NCBI GenBank assembly: GCA_024364735.1
Contig: JAGFNQ010002318.1
Span: 1 to 64,000 of the forward strand
Reading direction: 5' to 3'
Source of the DNA: Boesenbergia rotunda
Taxonomy: Eukaryota; Streptophyta; Magnoliopsida; Zingiberales; Zingiberaceae
Length of the DNA stretch: 64,000 nucleotides
The notes below the pieces were generated by a model. It did no database searches and was not told where the DNA came from. It worked only from the letters and a program-made list of their open reading frames with translations. Shown here piece after piece: positions 21,094 to 33,250 of this stretch; the first letter of the stretch is position 1; each line of letters opens with the position of its first letter. Made by a program: the position numbers and the translations under genes.

Positions 21094-22186
21094 TGATACA
21101 TTGAACAAGGGAAGGGGAGTTAAGAGAAGAGTAACCAAAGTAAAAGAAAGTCCTAGTAAACCTAGGCAATAAGTCCTGGTTCGAAGAATTGGGCACTAAG
21201 TCCTGATCATAGATTGGGCACTAAGTCCTGGCAAAAGGCTGGGCACCAATGACCTGACCGGAAGTTGGGCACGAAGTCCTGGTCGAGGACTGGGCAAGAA
21301 GACCTGGCCGAGGGTTGGGCACCGAAGTCTTGGACCGAGGGTTTGGGCACGAAGTCTTGGTCCGAGGGACTGAGCAACTTAGCTGAGCGATGACTAAGAA
21401 CAGAAGTAGAGATGGGTCAGGGTTCGGACGTCTCGAGATCCGAGAGTATCGGAGGCTAAGCTGAAGTCCACCTGAAGGACTGGGTGGCAACCGTCTCCTG
21501 AATGGAGTAGGTGAAAGGCGCGTTCTCGGGGGTGGGAACTTGCGTCGGTTCGACCTAGGGTTTCATGAAAATTCGAAGTCAGAACCAAGTCCTTAAGGTT
21601 AAGAATATGTGTATATTTGCTTTGTATTTGTGTATCTTGCAGGTATCAAGATTGGAAGACAAAGCAGGTAAAAAAACTGGGCTGGAAGCTTTGAAGCCAG
21701 GCGCCCCCATCAATGGGGGCGCCCCCAAGCATCCAGGCGCCCCCATCAATAGGGGCGCCTGGGTCAAAGAACAAAAAAAGTAGCTTTGGTGAAGAAGGCA
21801 GAACAGGCTTCCATTCAGGCACCCGGGATGATACAGGCGCCAGGGTTCATGTAGGCACCCAGGTCAAAGGTTTTATCAGCTGCGACGAGTTCGGCGCGGG
21901 GATAAGGTTTGACCAAGCCCTATAGGGCGCCCCCATCAACACAGGCGCCCGTATGAAGCCTATAAAAGGGGCTTCAATCCCTCAGCTTTAAAAAACAACT
22001 TCCAAGATCCATTCTGAGCATTCTGACTGACGACAAAGCACTAACGATGAGGCTCTACGACTGGGAGGCTCCAGGAGGAAGTGCGCGACACTTCGGAGGT
22101 CCAGATCGGCCGAGTCTTCGACCATTTCATTTTGGTTTGCTTTAATTATTCTGCACTTAGCTTTCTATATTTGTGATTGTAATTAT
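21024..22186 (+). repeat. 3' LTR of G, first part
   Basis: Matches 15523 onward with moderate divergence. Interrupted by element F after the duplicated ATTAT (22182-22186). Confidence 0.92.
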
Positions 22187-23335
22187 TGTAAGACCGTTTC
22201 TGGTACGCTAAAAGGGGGGTGAATAGCGTTTGGCGAACCCCATTTCTCCTACAAGATTGTTAGCGCAGCGGAAATATAGATAAAACAATAAATACAATGC
22301 TAACAAACCGTATTTAGTTGGTATCCACCCCGGTCGGGTGACTAATCCAACAATCAGTCGGTGGATCAATCCCCGGATAACCTCCGGCTAGAACGTGTTG
22401 CTCCTTGTGGGTGGAGAAACCTCTCCACAATCAACAAACATTTTCCTGAGCACACAAGACTACTACCTTGCCTTAGCCAAGCAAGATTCGTCAAGAAACT
22501 CAGCCACCACGAAGTCCTCTTTAAATAGGACTCGGGGCTGATTTCTCGCTACCAGTCGACTGCCCCCAGGGCAGTCGACTGGTGCCATCCAAATTCGACC
22601 GTTGACACCCCCAACGTTCGAATTTTCCAGCTCACCAGCCGCTACCAGTCGACTGCCAAAATGGCAGTCGACTGGCCCAGGGTCCAGAACCTACTGTGAG
22701 TTTCTGTTTGCGCTGGCAGTCGACTGTTATAACACCAGTCGACTGCCCAGCCTCTACAAACACTCTTCCTCACTCTCTTGACCCTCGTCGACATGTGCCT
22801 TCAAGCATTCTCCCTTGGCTTGCTCCTTGAAGTCCTCTTCCACCGGCTATCATCCCTCGGATGCGCACGCAAGTCCTCGACCTGCCTCCATGCCACCCTT
22901 CACGTGTGCCCTTTGAAGTCCACTTCTCAGCTTGCCCTTGGAGTCATCTTCCCTCGGCTCTTGTCCCTTGCCTTAGCTGACTCTTCACCAGCAGCCTTGA
23001 CTATTGCCTTCGCGCCCTCTTCATCTTCGGCCCTCGTCCCTCGGATGCACACAAGCCTTCAGCTTGTCTCCATGCCATCCTTCACGTATACCTCGAAGTC
23101 CGTGCCCCTCGGCTCATCATCCCTGCTATATCAGGTCCCTCGGGTGCACACAAGCCTCCAGCTTGTCCATGCAACCCTTCACCATACCGAAGCCGTCCAG
23201 CCAAGTCAATATGTGTAAACCTGTACAACCTGCACACTCACATACACATATTAGTACACAAGAGAAAGCCTAACTTAAACCCTTTGCCCAAATATCAAAA
23301 CACATGATCACTCCGGATCACAGATTGCCTCAACA
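22187..23335 (-). repeat. 3' LTR of F
   Basis: 1149 bases, ends TGTAAGACC (plus-strand left end) and CCTCAACA (right end). Contains CCAGTCGACTGCC palindromes (22552-22760) and, nearer its minus-strand start, hairpins such as CAAGC-TGGAG-GCTTG. It lacks two bases near 23169 present in the other copy. Confidence 0.93.
22552..22760 (-). repeat. CAGTCGACTG palindrome array in LTR F
   Basis: Long palindromes: CCAGTCGACTGCC / GGGCAGTCGACTGG around 4 bases (22552-22582), a 14-base-pair stem around AAA (near 22645-22675), and further CAGTCGACTG copies to 22750. The minus-strand TATA-like TATTTAAAG (about 22523) follows the array. The same array is at 26380-26575. Confidence 0.88.
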
Positions 23336-23376
23336 ATCTCCCCCTTTTTGATGTTTGGCAATACGTTTAAGTTAGG
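23269..23376 (-). repeat. Inverted repeat spanning PPT and LTR start (F)
   Basis: CCTAACTTAAACCCTTTGCC with CAAATATCAAAA (23269-23300, in the LTR) faces TTTTGATGTTTGGCAATACG with TTTAAGTTAGG (23346-23376, internal). The PPT sits in the loop. Confidence 0.8.
23336..23349 (-). promoter_or_regulatory. Polypurine tract of F
   Basis: ATCTCCCCCTTTTT on the plus strand, that is AAAAAGGGGGAGAT on the minus strand, next to the 3' LTR. Confidence 0.9.
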
Positions 23377-24496
23377 GAAACAAATAGTAATAAAGAATAG
23401 CAAAAACAATGCTAAATAAATGCATATGCAATGCATACATGGATCCTATCCCAAGGCATCCCACACTTAACCCTCCAAGTTAGGAATTTTCACCAAACCG
23501 TGCTTTTTAAAGCTTCTCCCAAGCTCCCCCTGCATTGGACTTACAAAGGCTTTTTAAGAACCTCTCCAAGGTTCCCCTTACGCCAACAATGGAGCAATCA
23601 TGCTCCCCCCTTAATCTTAGCTCCCCCTAAACCTAGGATTTCTAGCAAGGTGTGTTTGGTTTCCCAACTTAAACCCAACACTTCTCCCCCTTTGCCTAAC
23701 ATCAAAAAGAACCTAACAATATCCCACTTATCGGTTCTTTTAATCCCCAATGACCATAAACAATGTGTACAAGCCCCCCATACACTTGTTTTGCATCATT
23801 TGGACCCCAAACCAACTACTGATATAAAAATCAGCCTTGACCAGTCGACTGCCCCCCAGGGCAGTCGACTGATACTCTGAAAACCATAATTTCAGCCTTT
23901 CTGACGAAATTCAGAAATGCGCCAGAAATTCTACAAATCTCCAAAAATTTCCAAATTTTGTAGAGAGGTTTGTGGTACCCATATCTACTTGAGAAAAATA
24001 CATTCCAAAATGTATCTATCACCATTCCCAAGTTTGACACAAAACTCAAAAACTAGCAAAAAGGTTCACTCAAACCTTAACCAAAAGTCCTAGTTTTGGT
24101 TTCCCCTTGATGTCTCTGCTCATGCCAACCGACAATGCGTCCCTAGCATTGATTTGCATGGCAATTATACACCAAAGACTAATTTTCATGCAATATGACC
24201 CCAATGTCATATTTCCATGCATGAAACACAAAAACACCGTGCCAAAACCCAAGAATTGAGACTCAAGTCCGTCTCCAATTCTTTTGGCACACTCCATGGT
24301 CCATCTAGACCTTTAGGAGCACCCCTCCCAAAGCCCATTCACCATATATCCCAAAGGCTCCTAGAGCTCTCCCAAGAGTTCTTAGCCCTAGCCACCTCCC
24401 TAGGTGACTCAACCATCACTAGGCTACACCGGTGTACCTCCGGTGACTCTTGGCCTACAAACTCAACCCTCTTAACCTTAGACACCTTGTCTTTGG
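23377..24496 (-). other. Non-coding stretch after F gag
   Basis: No gene seen. It has one internal copy of the LTR palindrome (about 23838-23873) and several CTCCCCCT runs (minus-strand PPT-like) near 23604, 23620 and 23684. No trace of pol. Confidence 0.7.
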
Positions 24497-25945
24497 TTAA
24501 GTCATTTTTTTTCCTTTAAATGGCACCCCTTTGCCATTATTGGACACCCCCTCCTTGCCATAATCATATGCTATCCTAGCATATCTCTTCCCCTTGGCAT
24601 GGGAGTTCTTAGACCGGTATCCCAACCCCGATCTATCATTGGTGCGGTTTAAACCACCCAACACCATATCTAAACCCTTAGATCCAATAGTGAATCTCTC
24701 TAGGGTTTTCTCCAATCTATCAAGCTTTTCCCTTAAATCTTGATTCTCCCTTTCTAGGTTCCTAAATCTAGAATCCACATGTCCGCTTTGGACATTCCTA
24801 GACTTACCCTCCTTTCTAGGCACATTCTTCCCCTTCTTGGGATTTTTGCCTTGATCCTTAGGTCTAGAGGTCTTTGGTTTTTCATGATGCATGACCTTTC
24901 TAGGGTTTTGATCTACCTTGTTAACCTTAGTCCTATCATTATACTTGAAACCAAAGTTATGCACCATTAAGCATTTTTCATGAGCTCTAGCATGTATGGA
25001 TGAATGATTTGCATTATCTTTAACATTCATGGAGGAATTTAAATTTGAATTGCATTTAAATTTAAGGTTAGGAATTACCTTCCTTACCTTTAGAGTCCCA
25101 CCATGTTGTGAGCTTTGCTTCCTCCTTTCTTCTTTTTCCCATCTCCTCAAGTGTTCCATTTTCTTGAGCTCTTCCTTCTTTGGACACTTGGTGTGGTAGT
25201 GCCCCAGTTCACCACACGTGAAACATCGAATTCTCCTCTTCTTCTCTTGGGATTCTCCATTCCTACACTTTATGTTAGAATTAAAGGAATTTGAAATGAG
25301 TGTAGATTTTACCTCCTTTTTACCTTGTGGGCACTTATCCTTGTAGTGCCCCTTTTGGTTGCAACCAAAGCATATAATATGCTCCTTTCTCTTGGCTTTG
25401 GTGGAGGTGGAGACTAGGTTGACTTCCTCTTCAACCTTGGATGAAGAAGATGCTTCCTCTTGTTCTTGTGTAGACGAGGGTCTCTCCTCCCCCTCAATCC
25501 TTGAGGTGGTGACCTCCTCCTCTTCTCTAGATGAAGTGGATGACCTCTCACTTTCTTCTTCCACTTCTTGAACCAATGAGTTGATTTCTTCGGGCTCTTG
25601 AATTTGTGTAGGGTTCTTGTGACACTTTTCCAACTTATCCCATAATTCATGAGCATTCTCATATTTACCTACATCATTCAAAATATCGTTAGGCAAAATA
25701 TTTAACAAGATATCAATTACCTTCTTATTTGCCCGAAATTGTTCTTGTTGCTCTTTGTCCCAATATCTAGGACGAAGCTTCTTCCCGTGCTTGTCCTTTG
25801 GAACTTCGAAGGGCTCTTCTATGGCTATCCTACATGGCCAATCCATGCTAAGCCAAGTCTCCATCCTTGCCCGCCAATATTCGAAGTCTTCATGATCGTA
25901 GGGCGGCGGAGTGTAGATGTTGTCCCCAAGTTTGTCTTCCATCAT
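24497..25945 (-). CDS. gag: Gag of element F, open but with short capsid
   Basis: 482 residues, uninterrupted, starting MMEDKLGDNIYTPPPYDHED about 55 bases after the primer site. The N-terminal copia Gag domain is recognisable (FEYWRARMETWLSMDWP, then ELWDKLEKCHK near residue 115) but then jumps straight to an acidic linker; about 110 residues of capsid found in A and C are missing. Two zinc knuckles follow (CFGCNQKGHYKDKC, CFTCGELGHYHTKC), then basic linkers, a coiled coil (LERENQDLREKLDRLEKTLE) and the shared signature GSKGLDMVLGGL..RSGLGYR. Double knuckles and an open frame suggest an RNA-binding Gag kept under recent selection while pol is supplied in trans; that is inference. Confidence 0.88.
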   Translation of the reverse strand: MMEDKLGDNIYTPPPYDHEDFEYWRARMETWLSMDWPCRIAIEEPFEVPKDKHGKKLRPRYWDKEQQEQFRANKKVIDILLNILPNDILNDVGKYENAHELWDKLEKCHKNPTQIQEPEEINSLVQEVEEESERSSTSSREEEEVTTSRIEGEERPSSTQEQEEASSSSKVEEEVNLVSTSTKAKRKEHIICFGCNQKGHYKDKCPQGKKEVKSTLISNSFNSNIKCRNGESQEKKRRIRCFTCGELGHYHTKCPKKEELKKMEHLRRWEKEERRKQSSQHGGTLKVRKVIPNLKFKCNSNLNSSMNVKDNANHSSIHARAHEKCLMVHNFGFKYNDRTKVNKVDQNPRKVMHHEKPKTSRPKDQGKNPKKGKNVPRKEGKSRNVQSGHVDSRFRNLERENQDLREKLDRLEKTLERFTIGSKGLDMVLGGLNRTNDRSGLGYRSKNSHAKGKRYARIAYDYGKEGVSNNGKGVPFKGKKMT

Positions 25946-26000
25946 TCTTCTCCTCTAGCGTGTACTCTCTCGGCGGTTAGTCCGATCAAGAACAGTCCTT

Positions 26001-26014
26001 GCTCTGATACCAAT
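26001..26014 (-). promoter_or_regulatory. Primer binding site of F
   Basis: GCTCTGATACCAAT on the plus strand, the reverse complement of ATTGGTATCAGAGC. Confidence 0.88.
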
Positions 26015-27165
26015 TGTAAGACTGTTTCTGGTACGCTAAAAGGGGGGTGAATAGCGTTTGGCAAACCCCTTTTCTCCTACAAGATTGTTAGCGCAGCGAA
26101 AATACAGATAAAACAATAAATACAATGCTAACAAACCGTATTTAGTTGGTATCCACCCCGGTCGGGTGACTAATCCAATAATCCGTCGGTGGATCAATCC
26201 CCGGATAACCTCTGGCTAGAACGTGTTGCTCCTTGTGGGTGGAGAAACCTCTCCACAATCATCAAACACTTTCCTGAGCACACAAGACTACTACCTTGCC
26301 TTAGCCAAGCAAGATTCGTCAAGAAACTCAGCCACCACGAAGTCCTCTTTAAATAGGACTCGGGGCTGATTTCTCGCTACTAGTCGACTGCCCCCAGGGC
26401 AGTCGACTGGTGCCAGCCAAATTCGACCGTTGACACCCCCAACGTTCGAATTTTCCAGCTCACCAGCCGCTACCAGTCGACTGCCAAAATGGCAGTCGAC
26501 TGGCCCAGGGTCCAGAACCTACTGTGAGTTTCTGTTTGCGCTGGCAGTCGACTGTTATAACACCAGTCGACTGCCCAGCCTCTATAAATACTCTTCCTCA
26601 CTCTCTTGACCCTCGTTGACATGTGCCTTCAAGCATTCTCCCTTGGCTTGCTCCTTGAAGTCCTCTTCCACTGGCTATCGTCCCTCGGATGCGCACGCAA
26701 GTCCTCGACTTGCCTCCATGCCACCCTTCACGTGTGCCCTTTGAAGTCCACTTCTCAGCTTGCCCTTGGAGTCATCTTCCCTCGGCTCTTGTCTCTTGCC
26801 TTAGCTGACTCTTCACTAGCAGCCTTGACTATTGTCTTCGCGCCCTCTTCATCTTCGGCCCTCGTCCCTCGGATGCACACAAGCCTCCAGCTTGTCTCCA
26901 TGCTATCCTTCACGTACGCCTCGAAGTCCGCGCCCCTCGGCTCATCATCCCTGCTATATCAGGTCCCTCGGGTGCACACAAGCCTCCAGCTTGTCTCCAT
27001 GCAACCCTTCACCATACCGAAGCCGTCCAGCCAAGTCAATATGTATAAACCTGTACAACCTGCACACTCACATACACATATTAGTATACAAGAGAAAGCC
27101 TAACTTAAACCCTTTGCCCAAACATCAAAACACATGATCACTCCGGATCACAGATTGCCTCAACA
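26015..27165 (-). repeat. 5' LTR of F
   Basis: 1151 bases, same structure as the 3' copy. Minus-strand order from 27165: PPT-hairpin arm, hairpin units with GGAGG/GAGGA loops, CAGTCGACTG array (26380-26575), TATTTAAAG box (about 26349-26357), R-U5. Confidence 0.93.
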
Positions 27166-27170
27166 ATTAT

Positions 27171-27454
27171 TGCACTGTAAGACGGGTTTCTCCGCCTCCA
27201 GAAAGTCCAAAAAGGAGACCAATAGTGGATGGGCGTTCCCGTGCATAGGCCTTGGATGTACTGACCCTGGGGGGTCAGAAACCAAGTAAAAAATCCCACG
27301 TGCAATCTGTGTTTTGTTTTGTTCTTCATTTTTCTATTTTCCGCTATGCTACTAACGCTCTGAGTCTAGAACGTAGTTTGAAAGTAAGATGAATTTCCAC
27401 GAAAAGTTTACGGTCGATATTCACCCCCCCTCTATCGACGGCACCGGTCCTACA
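27171..27454 (+). repeat. 3' LTR of G, second part
   Basis: Resumes TGCACTGTAAGACGGG exactly where the 5' LTR continues and ends GGTCCTACA. Preceded by the second ATTAT (27166-27170). Confidence 0.92.
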
Positions 27455-30035
27455 GTGCATTGATCCCAATTGTCCTACATTGCAGATCTCAAACCTTGGT
27501 GAGGGGAGGTTCCTATTGAGCTCCCAAGGGCACATCAGTGATTGGGTTGTTCTTCCTTGGGGGATCACTATTCTCTTCAGGTCTGAATTAAGGGCAGGTA
27601 AGAATCTGGATTAGATTCTATGGTATGGTTTGTTTCTATAAACGAGGATTTGATCCCTAGCAAATTGCAACTTTGTTTTGATGTTGGGATTATTACTATT
27701 AGTATAGATTTTGGTTTTGCTCGATTTTGGGTTGATTTTGTTTTGATCGAGCATCTATATACGTAGTAATGTTGTTGTTGGTGGATGTTCTGTGGGCTAA
27801 ATCGGTTCTTGGATGAATAGTGGTGGGATTGTCTTGAATACAGGGATGAATCAGTTCTATGCAGATTGATGTGTTGGTCTTGGATCTGTGTAGGGGTCTG
27901 GAATTTACTGTTGTAGTTGAAGTTTGATTGCATGCTATTTCTAGTCGTGATATCCCTATTTTGAGTAGGATATGGATGCATTGGTTGGTTTGTGTGAAGA
28001 TTACATGAGTTGCTACTTATTTGGGATGCTAAATAGTGTAGATCAATTTGGGTTGATCTTGTCTCCATCTTGGCCGTGAGCTTCCCTAGTTGTTGTATGG
28101 TATTGTTTTGGGATCTTAGAAATGTACTCATTGCCGTGACGTTTTGGGATTTAGGTGTTGCTTGTTATCTTTGATCCCTTGCCATGGTGGACCTTCAATT
28201 TCTTGGATTAGGTTTAGTTGGGGGATGACTCAAGTTAAGCTTGGGTCAAAAACCTAAACTAAACCTAATCTTAATTATGCGGAGTAATTAAGTACTTGCC
28301 AATTAATTAGATGTAATCAAATGAATGGAATAGTTAGGATTAGTCCTAGTATGGTTGGTTGTAGGTTTAGCTAATTACTGCTTTTGTAAATAGTTAAACT
28401 TATATCCTTTGATATAGGACACTGATTCGTTACAGATATTGGACACCCGGGGGGGGGGGGGGGGGGTTCTTTACATTACGGGCTTCTCCATTTAAGGTGG
28501 GTACTTTTGACTTGATTCCTTATTCTCATATTGTATGCATGACTTGTTGATATGATAATAGTAGGATATACCTTTTTCCTTTTTTTATTATCCTGCTTGA
28601 TACTTGGCTTCTTGGACTTGTGATAATCATGTTTACATCTTTATAGTCTCACTTTAATACTCTTACTTTGTAGAGTACGCACGTATGATCGCGTGCTTAG
28701 AATTGGTTGTGTGTCACATTATACATGATATTGGATTAACCACTAGATGTACTTTTACTTGTATACCTAATTGCATGATTAATTAGTATTGATACATGTT
28801 TATGACCTTACATATCCTTATCATGGTATGGATGATGATCAGGTGGGTGTGTGTGGTTTAGTACCATGCACCATCCTTGCACTGTTCTATAGCTATCGAC
28901 TCTTGGCTCTCTTGTGATTGAGATGGGTTGACAGTTATATTAGATTTGCACGCACAACCACTCATGGGTTAGTGGTTATCTATGTGCGAGTAGATTTTGC
29001 CCTGTTTTACTTTGTTTATCCATTCATGGGTTAGTAGATATCGGAGCATGGTAGTAGGTAGGGATCCCTCCTCTTTCCGATGATTCGAGGGGATGAGAGC
29101 GGAGCTCCCCCATTTGCTTGAGATGGGGGTGCGTACCCTGACTGCACGTTATTCACTCGGCCACTCTAGAGCAGTGGCGACAAAGTGTATACAGTTGTTA
29201 GAGCTCTACCCACTCGACTGTTTACATATGACATATGAACGATAGCTAGACTAGCGTTAAGAGTGACATATGACATTGCATCATATGCATATGATGCATC
29301 TTCACATTTGTTTGTGACTGTTGCATTTGATTGCTACATATGTTTGACATGCATGTACAGGAGGTATTATGCATTTGGTATTAGTGACCTTGAATTGCTC
29401 ATGTGTACAAGCTTATCCGTGGAGGTTTATATCGGGGATCTTGACCTATATCCCCGCAGGACTGATTGACTATGGATATATATTTTCATACAGTATTTCA
29501 GTCATGTTTTTGATTTCATTATGAGACTATATCTTCTTCATTTCTTTACTACTTGAATAGTCTTTTTATAGCCATGTATATCTTATCTCTATACCCACAA
29601 AATTTTCTCAGACTCACCCCCATTTGCTTTATTTTATGTTTCTAGACTGATGCTTGGAGTTGTTAGGAGAGGCTTGGTAGCCAGTCCCTCCCATCGTGTC
29701 AGCTTGAATTTTGTTTCACGTTTTGTTGCGACTATGTGTGTTTCTTCTTTTTTATTATGCAGACATGTATACAATGCATGATTTGTACCGGTGGATTGTG
29801 TGGTTGTTTTGCTATGAAGGGCACTTGGTATTTTGTTTGTCATAATCGTGACGGTACATGACCTTATTGTTTGTGATACAATTTAGTTTCTTTTATATAT
29901 GCTATATGTTCTAGCCGTGTTGGCCGAGGTATGTTGGAGCTATATGGGCCATGTATAATTGCTTCAGATTATCCGCCGTATAGAAGAGATGTTGTCCGTT
30001 TGCATCGTGCATGCGGGTCCCCGAGGAGCGTGACA
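27455..30035 (+). other. Unassigned region ending as a probable gypsy LTR
   Basis: No gene recognised. The right end ...GAGGAGCGTGACA is followed by a TTGGTATCAAAGCA primer-like site and a gypsy Gag remnant, so at least the last 1.5-2 kb is probably a Tekay/Del-type LTR. The text CTCAGACTCACCCCCATTTG (about 29608) is the kind of segment seen in such LTRs. The LTR start is not located. The first part (27455-27620) has splice-like ATTGCAG|ATCTC and GGGCAG|GTAAG borders and may belong with 15040-15522. An 18-G tract lies at 28449-28466. Confidence 0.45.
28449..28466 (+). repeat. Homopolymer of 18 G
   Basis: Uninterrupted G run after GGACACCC. No neighbouring tandem repeat. Length may be affected by assembly error. 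Confidence 0.9.
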
Positions 30036-30474
30036 ATTTAGTTGGTATCAAAGCATAGATTACAATGCCTACCTATTTTTTATGTTTTGGGATTTGTGAA
30101 ATTTTACGGAGATTTATGGAGTCATGATTGGAACTTGGCGGCGACCAGACTTCTTCAGGTGGCGACTAAGCAACGTTAGTTGTTTTTAGTAGTAGATTTA
30201 AACCTTTAATGATACTAGATAAATATATGAACATGTATGACTCGTACTACTCCATCCCTCGCACCAAGATGTGGTCTAGGATAACCATGTAAGAGGACTG
30301 TCGAGTCAGTGAGAGTCGAGGGTGCTAGGCAGGAGGTAGACTCTCCAGCGAAGTAGGCAGAGGTTGAGCCACTAACTCATCAGGAGGTTTCGGATGGTCA
30401 TGGTACCCTACCACAGAGGGTCCCTCCACCTTTCCCATCAGTGGTTCCAGCAATACCATTTACGGTACCTATAG
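30036..30474 (+). pseudogene. gag: Gypsy gag remnant, N-terminal part
   Basis: Follows the primer-like site. Frames contain several stops. Proline-rich text near 30410-30470 (GGTCCCTCCACCTTTCCC region) resembles the leader of Tekay/Del Gag. Interrupted by H after TATAG. Confidence 0.5.
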
Positions 30475-31169
30475 TGTAACGCCCGCTTTTTTTTTTTCTT
30501 TTCATAAAGCGGCGTTACGTTAACATACTTAGGGCATGTAGACATCCTAATGCAGCGGAAACCTTTAAACTTACACCTACATGCACTTACTACCATTCCT
30601 AGCATCATAACATGGGAACTTGGCATATTAACTTTATACTTAACATCATATCATGTCATACTTAGCATCATGTTATACTTAGCATCATATCATGTCATAC
30701 TTTAGCATCATGTCATAGAGTCACATTCAAGTACTTAATAGTAAAGGTAGAGTTCTATCATAAGACGAGCAACCATATTGCTCCTTGGCCAAGTCACTAT
30801 CACACACATGTTTTAATGCCCTCCTGCTGCTTCCTTAGTGTCCCCTTGCGTGATCTGCAGTATAAGAAAATAAGACTATAAGCACACAGGCTTAGTAAGA
30901 CTCTTTCCTACTCACTAAAACCATTCATCTTTTCATCATGAGCACATAAGACATTAACATACTTAGTGCTTTACTTAGAACATAAGCCTTTTCATCGCTT
31001 AGCATACATTCGTCATAGCATAAACATAACCATAAAAACATTCATGGCATGACATAATACTTGGCATAGACATAAACATCGTTAACATTCATAGCATGGC
31101 ATAGTGCTTGGCATAGACATAGACATAATAATCATAACCTCATAAACATTCTTAGCATGAACCTACATA

Positions 31170-31440
31170 TATAACATCATGGCGTCCTAACTTAGCATAA
31201 CATAATTAAATCATGACATCATAAATTAGTATAGACATAATTAAAACCATGGCATCCTAAACTAGCATAGCATAATTAAATCATGGCATCCTAAACTAGC
31301 ATAACATAAATAAAATTATGGCATTCTAACTTAGCATAAACATAATTAAATCATGGCATCCTAAACTAGCATAAACATAAATAAATCATGGCATCCTAAA
31401 CTAGCATGAACTTAAATAAAATCATGGCATTCATATATTA
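31170..31440. repeat. Tandem repeat in H
   Basis: About eight imperfect units of roughly 32-35 bases built on ATCATGGCATCCTAAACTAG plus CATAAACATAA. A related CATTCATAAGACATGGCATA repeat lies at 32150-32300. Confidence 0.85.
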
Positions 31441-31714
31441 GCATAATCATACATAAAATCATTTGCATAAACATACCTTGCATAAACTTACTTTGCATAG
31501 TATTCTTATCATAAATATAATGCATAACATGGATGGATGCATGTGGCAATTGCATATATATATATAAGGATGCTTAATCTTTAAAACATACTTTTAAATG
31601 CTTAAACATAATCATCATATCATTCATTGGGGCCCTGGCTTGTACCACATTCATTCATCATAAGCGCGCATCCCTAAGTAAATACGAAGTAGCTAGCCTC
31701 GACCTACTAGGGTA

Positions 31715-31860
31715 AGGACAACATAGTCGGTAGTCCCCGAACCGAGGCGTTCTTAAGGTGCCCATCCCTGTTGCACAGCTTCGGTAGTGCCAGAACCGTG
31801 GACAGCATAGTCGGTAGTCCAGAACCGGGGCGTTCTTAAGGTGCCCATCCCTTGGACCCA
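31715..31860. repeat. Direct duplication in H
   Basis: A segment with CATAGTCGGTAGTCC, GAACC and GGCGTTCTTAAGGTGCCC occurs twice, about 90 bases apart. Confidence 0.85.
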
Positions 31861-32892
31861 TACTTCGGTCCGGTACAAGCCCATTCATAAAGTAAAATAC
31901 TTTACATGCTTCATCATTCATAAGACATTCATGGCATCTTTAACATAGCATAACTTGTTACGGCTCGGCCCGTCTACCGGCCCATTTACCGGTCCTCTCG
32001 ACCGTCGTACCGTCGACCATCGACCGTGCCGTTTCGCATATTTATGCCTTAAAGACATAAGCATCATCTTTCATTCATCATACTTGTCATTCATCATCAT
32101 TCATTCATCATACTTAACATCATCGTTATGCCTTAAAGGCATGTACTTTAACCTCATTCATAAGACATGACATACATACATCTTATTCATAAAACATGGC
32201 ATACATACGTATCATTCATAAGACATGGCATACATGCATATTATTCATAAAACATGGCATATCATTCATAAGATATGGCATACATACCTATCATTCATAA
32301 ATCATGGCACATGTCTAAACATCTATGACTTAACATATAGTTCATGACATACAAACTAAGGGTTTGGTTAACATAGAACTTCTTCCATCTTACTTAAACA
32401 TATATCTTGGTAACTCATACACAAGCATCTTTGGAGGGTTAACCCAACCCTAACCCTAGGTTAGGCCCTTGGCCGAAAGCCCCAAGGAACCATAGGTTCA
32501 TGAAGCTTCACATAACTTCCCCAAACAACATCCCATACATACATACTAGGCCATAGGAAACATTTGATTCCATACTTAAGGCCAACCCTAATCCTTTAAC
32601 CCTAAACTTGCTCTTGGCCGAAACTTCAAGGCCATGGGGCATGGAAAAATTTCCATTAAAATCCCCAAATCAATTACTTAAACACCAACCATACCTTACC
32701 ATAGGGTCATTGGGACCCTTACTTGAAATAAGTCCTAACTTTCCACCCCCTTAGGGTACTTGGCCGAAACCTATAGGGTCTCTAGGCCATGTGAAACATT
32801 CACATAAACACCCTCCATCTCCCTTATATCATGACAATACATGAACAAACACTTGAGGTTTTAAACCCAACCCTACACAAGGGTTCTTGTTG

Positions 32893-33250
32893 TTGGCCGA
32901 AACCCTAGGGTATCCTAGGGTACTCCAAAAATTCCCAAAAATTATTCTTAATCTCTAAACATCATCAGGGAACATTAAATAACATTACAAAGATTTTTAG
33001 CATCATTATGGACCCTAAAACATTGTGGCCGAAACCCATAGGGTCTCTAGGTGTTGATTTTGTTCCTTTCATGTTGGCCGAAACCCTAGGGTGTCCTAGG
33101 GTACTCCAAAAATTTCCAAAAATTATACTTAATCTCTACACATCACAAGGGAACATTAAATAACATTATCAAGATTTTTGGCATAATTATAGACCTTTAA
33201 ATCATGGTGGCCGAAACCCACAAGCCTAAGGTTCTTGGTTTTCTTTTCTT
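32893..33250. repeat. Roughly 180-base tandem duplication in H
   Basis: Both copies open with GTTGGCCGAAACCCTAGGGT, continue with CTCCAAAAATT and a GGGAACATTAAATAACATTA segment, and end at a GTGGCCGAAACCCA motif. TTGGCCGAAA also recurs at 32467, 32614 and 32760. Confidence 0.8.

Larger units (their letters stand above)
22187..27165 (-). mobile_element. Element F: Gag-only non-autonomous copia element
   Basis: On the minus strand: 5' LTR (26015-27165), primer site, gag, about 1.1 kb non-coding, PPT, 3' LTR (22187-23335). Perfect target duplication ATTAT on both sides. The LTRs differ by roughly 30 bases by eye over 1150. The internal region is only about 2.7 kb with no pol at all. It shares Gag signature, PPT hairpin and LTR layout with the Sirevirus-like elements here. 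Confidence 0.92.
15523..27454 (+). mobile_element. Element G: pol-less Sirevirus-like element carrying F
   Basis: LTRs at 15523-17046 and 21024-27454 (the latter split by F), internal region 17047-21023 of only about 4 kb without any protease, integrase or RT. Flanks GTCCA (15518-15522) and GTGCA (27455-27459) match at four of five bases and are probably an aged target duplication. It retains primer site, PPTs, a Gag C-terminal remnant and the conserved gag-pol spacer, so it fits a non-autonomous element mobilised by a family A-like helper. Confidence 0.85.

Noticed and set aside
22778..23218. 146-residue open frame, with a partner at 26606-27103
   Set aside because: Both lie in the two LTR copies of F on the opposite strand to its gag; the open frames come from GC-rich repeats and show no protein domain.
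31658..31921. Minus-strand open frame in H with repeated motif
   Set aside because: Product of the 90-base duplication in a solo LTR.
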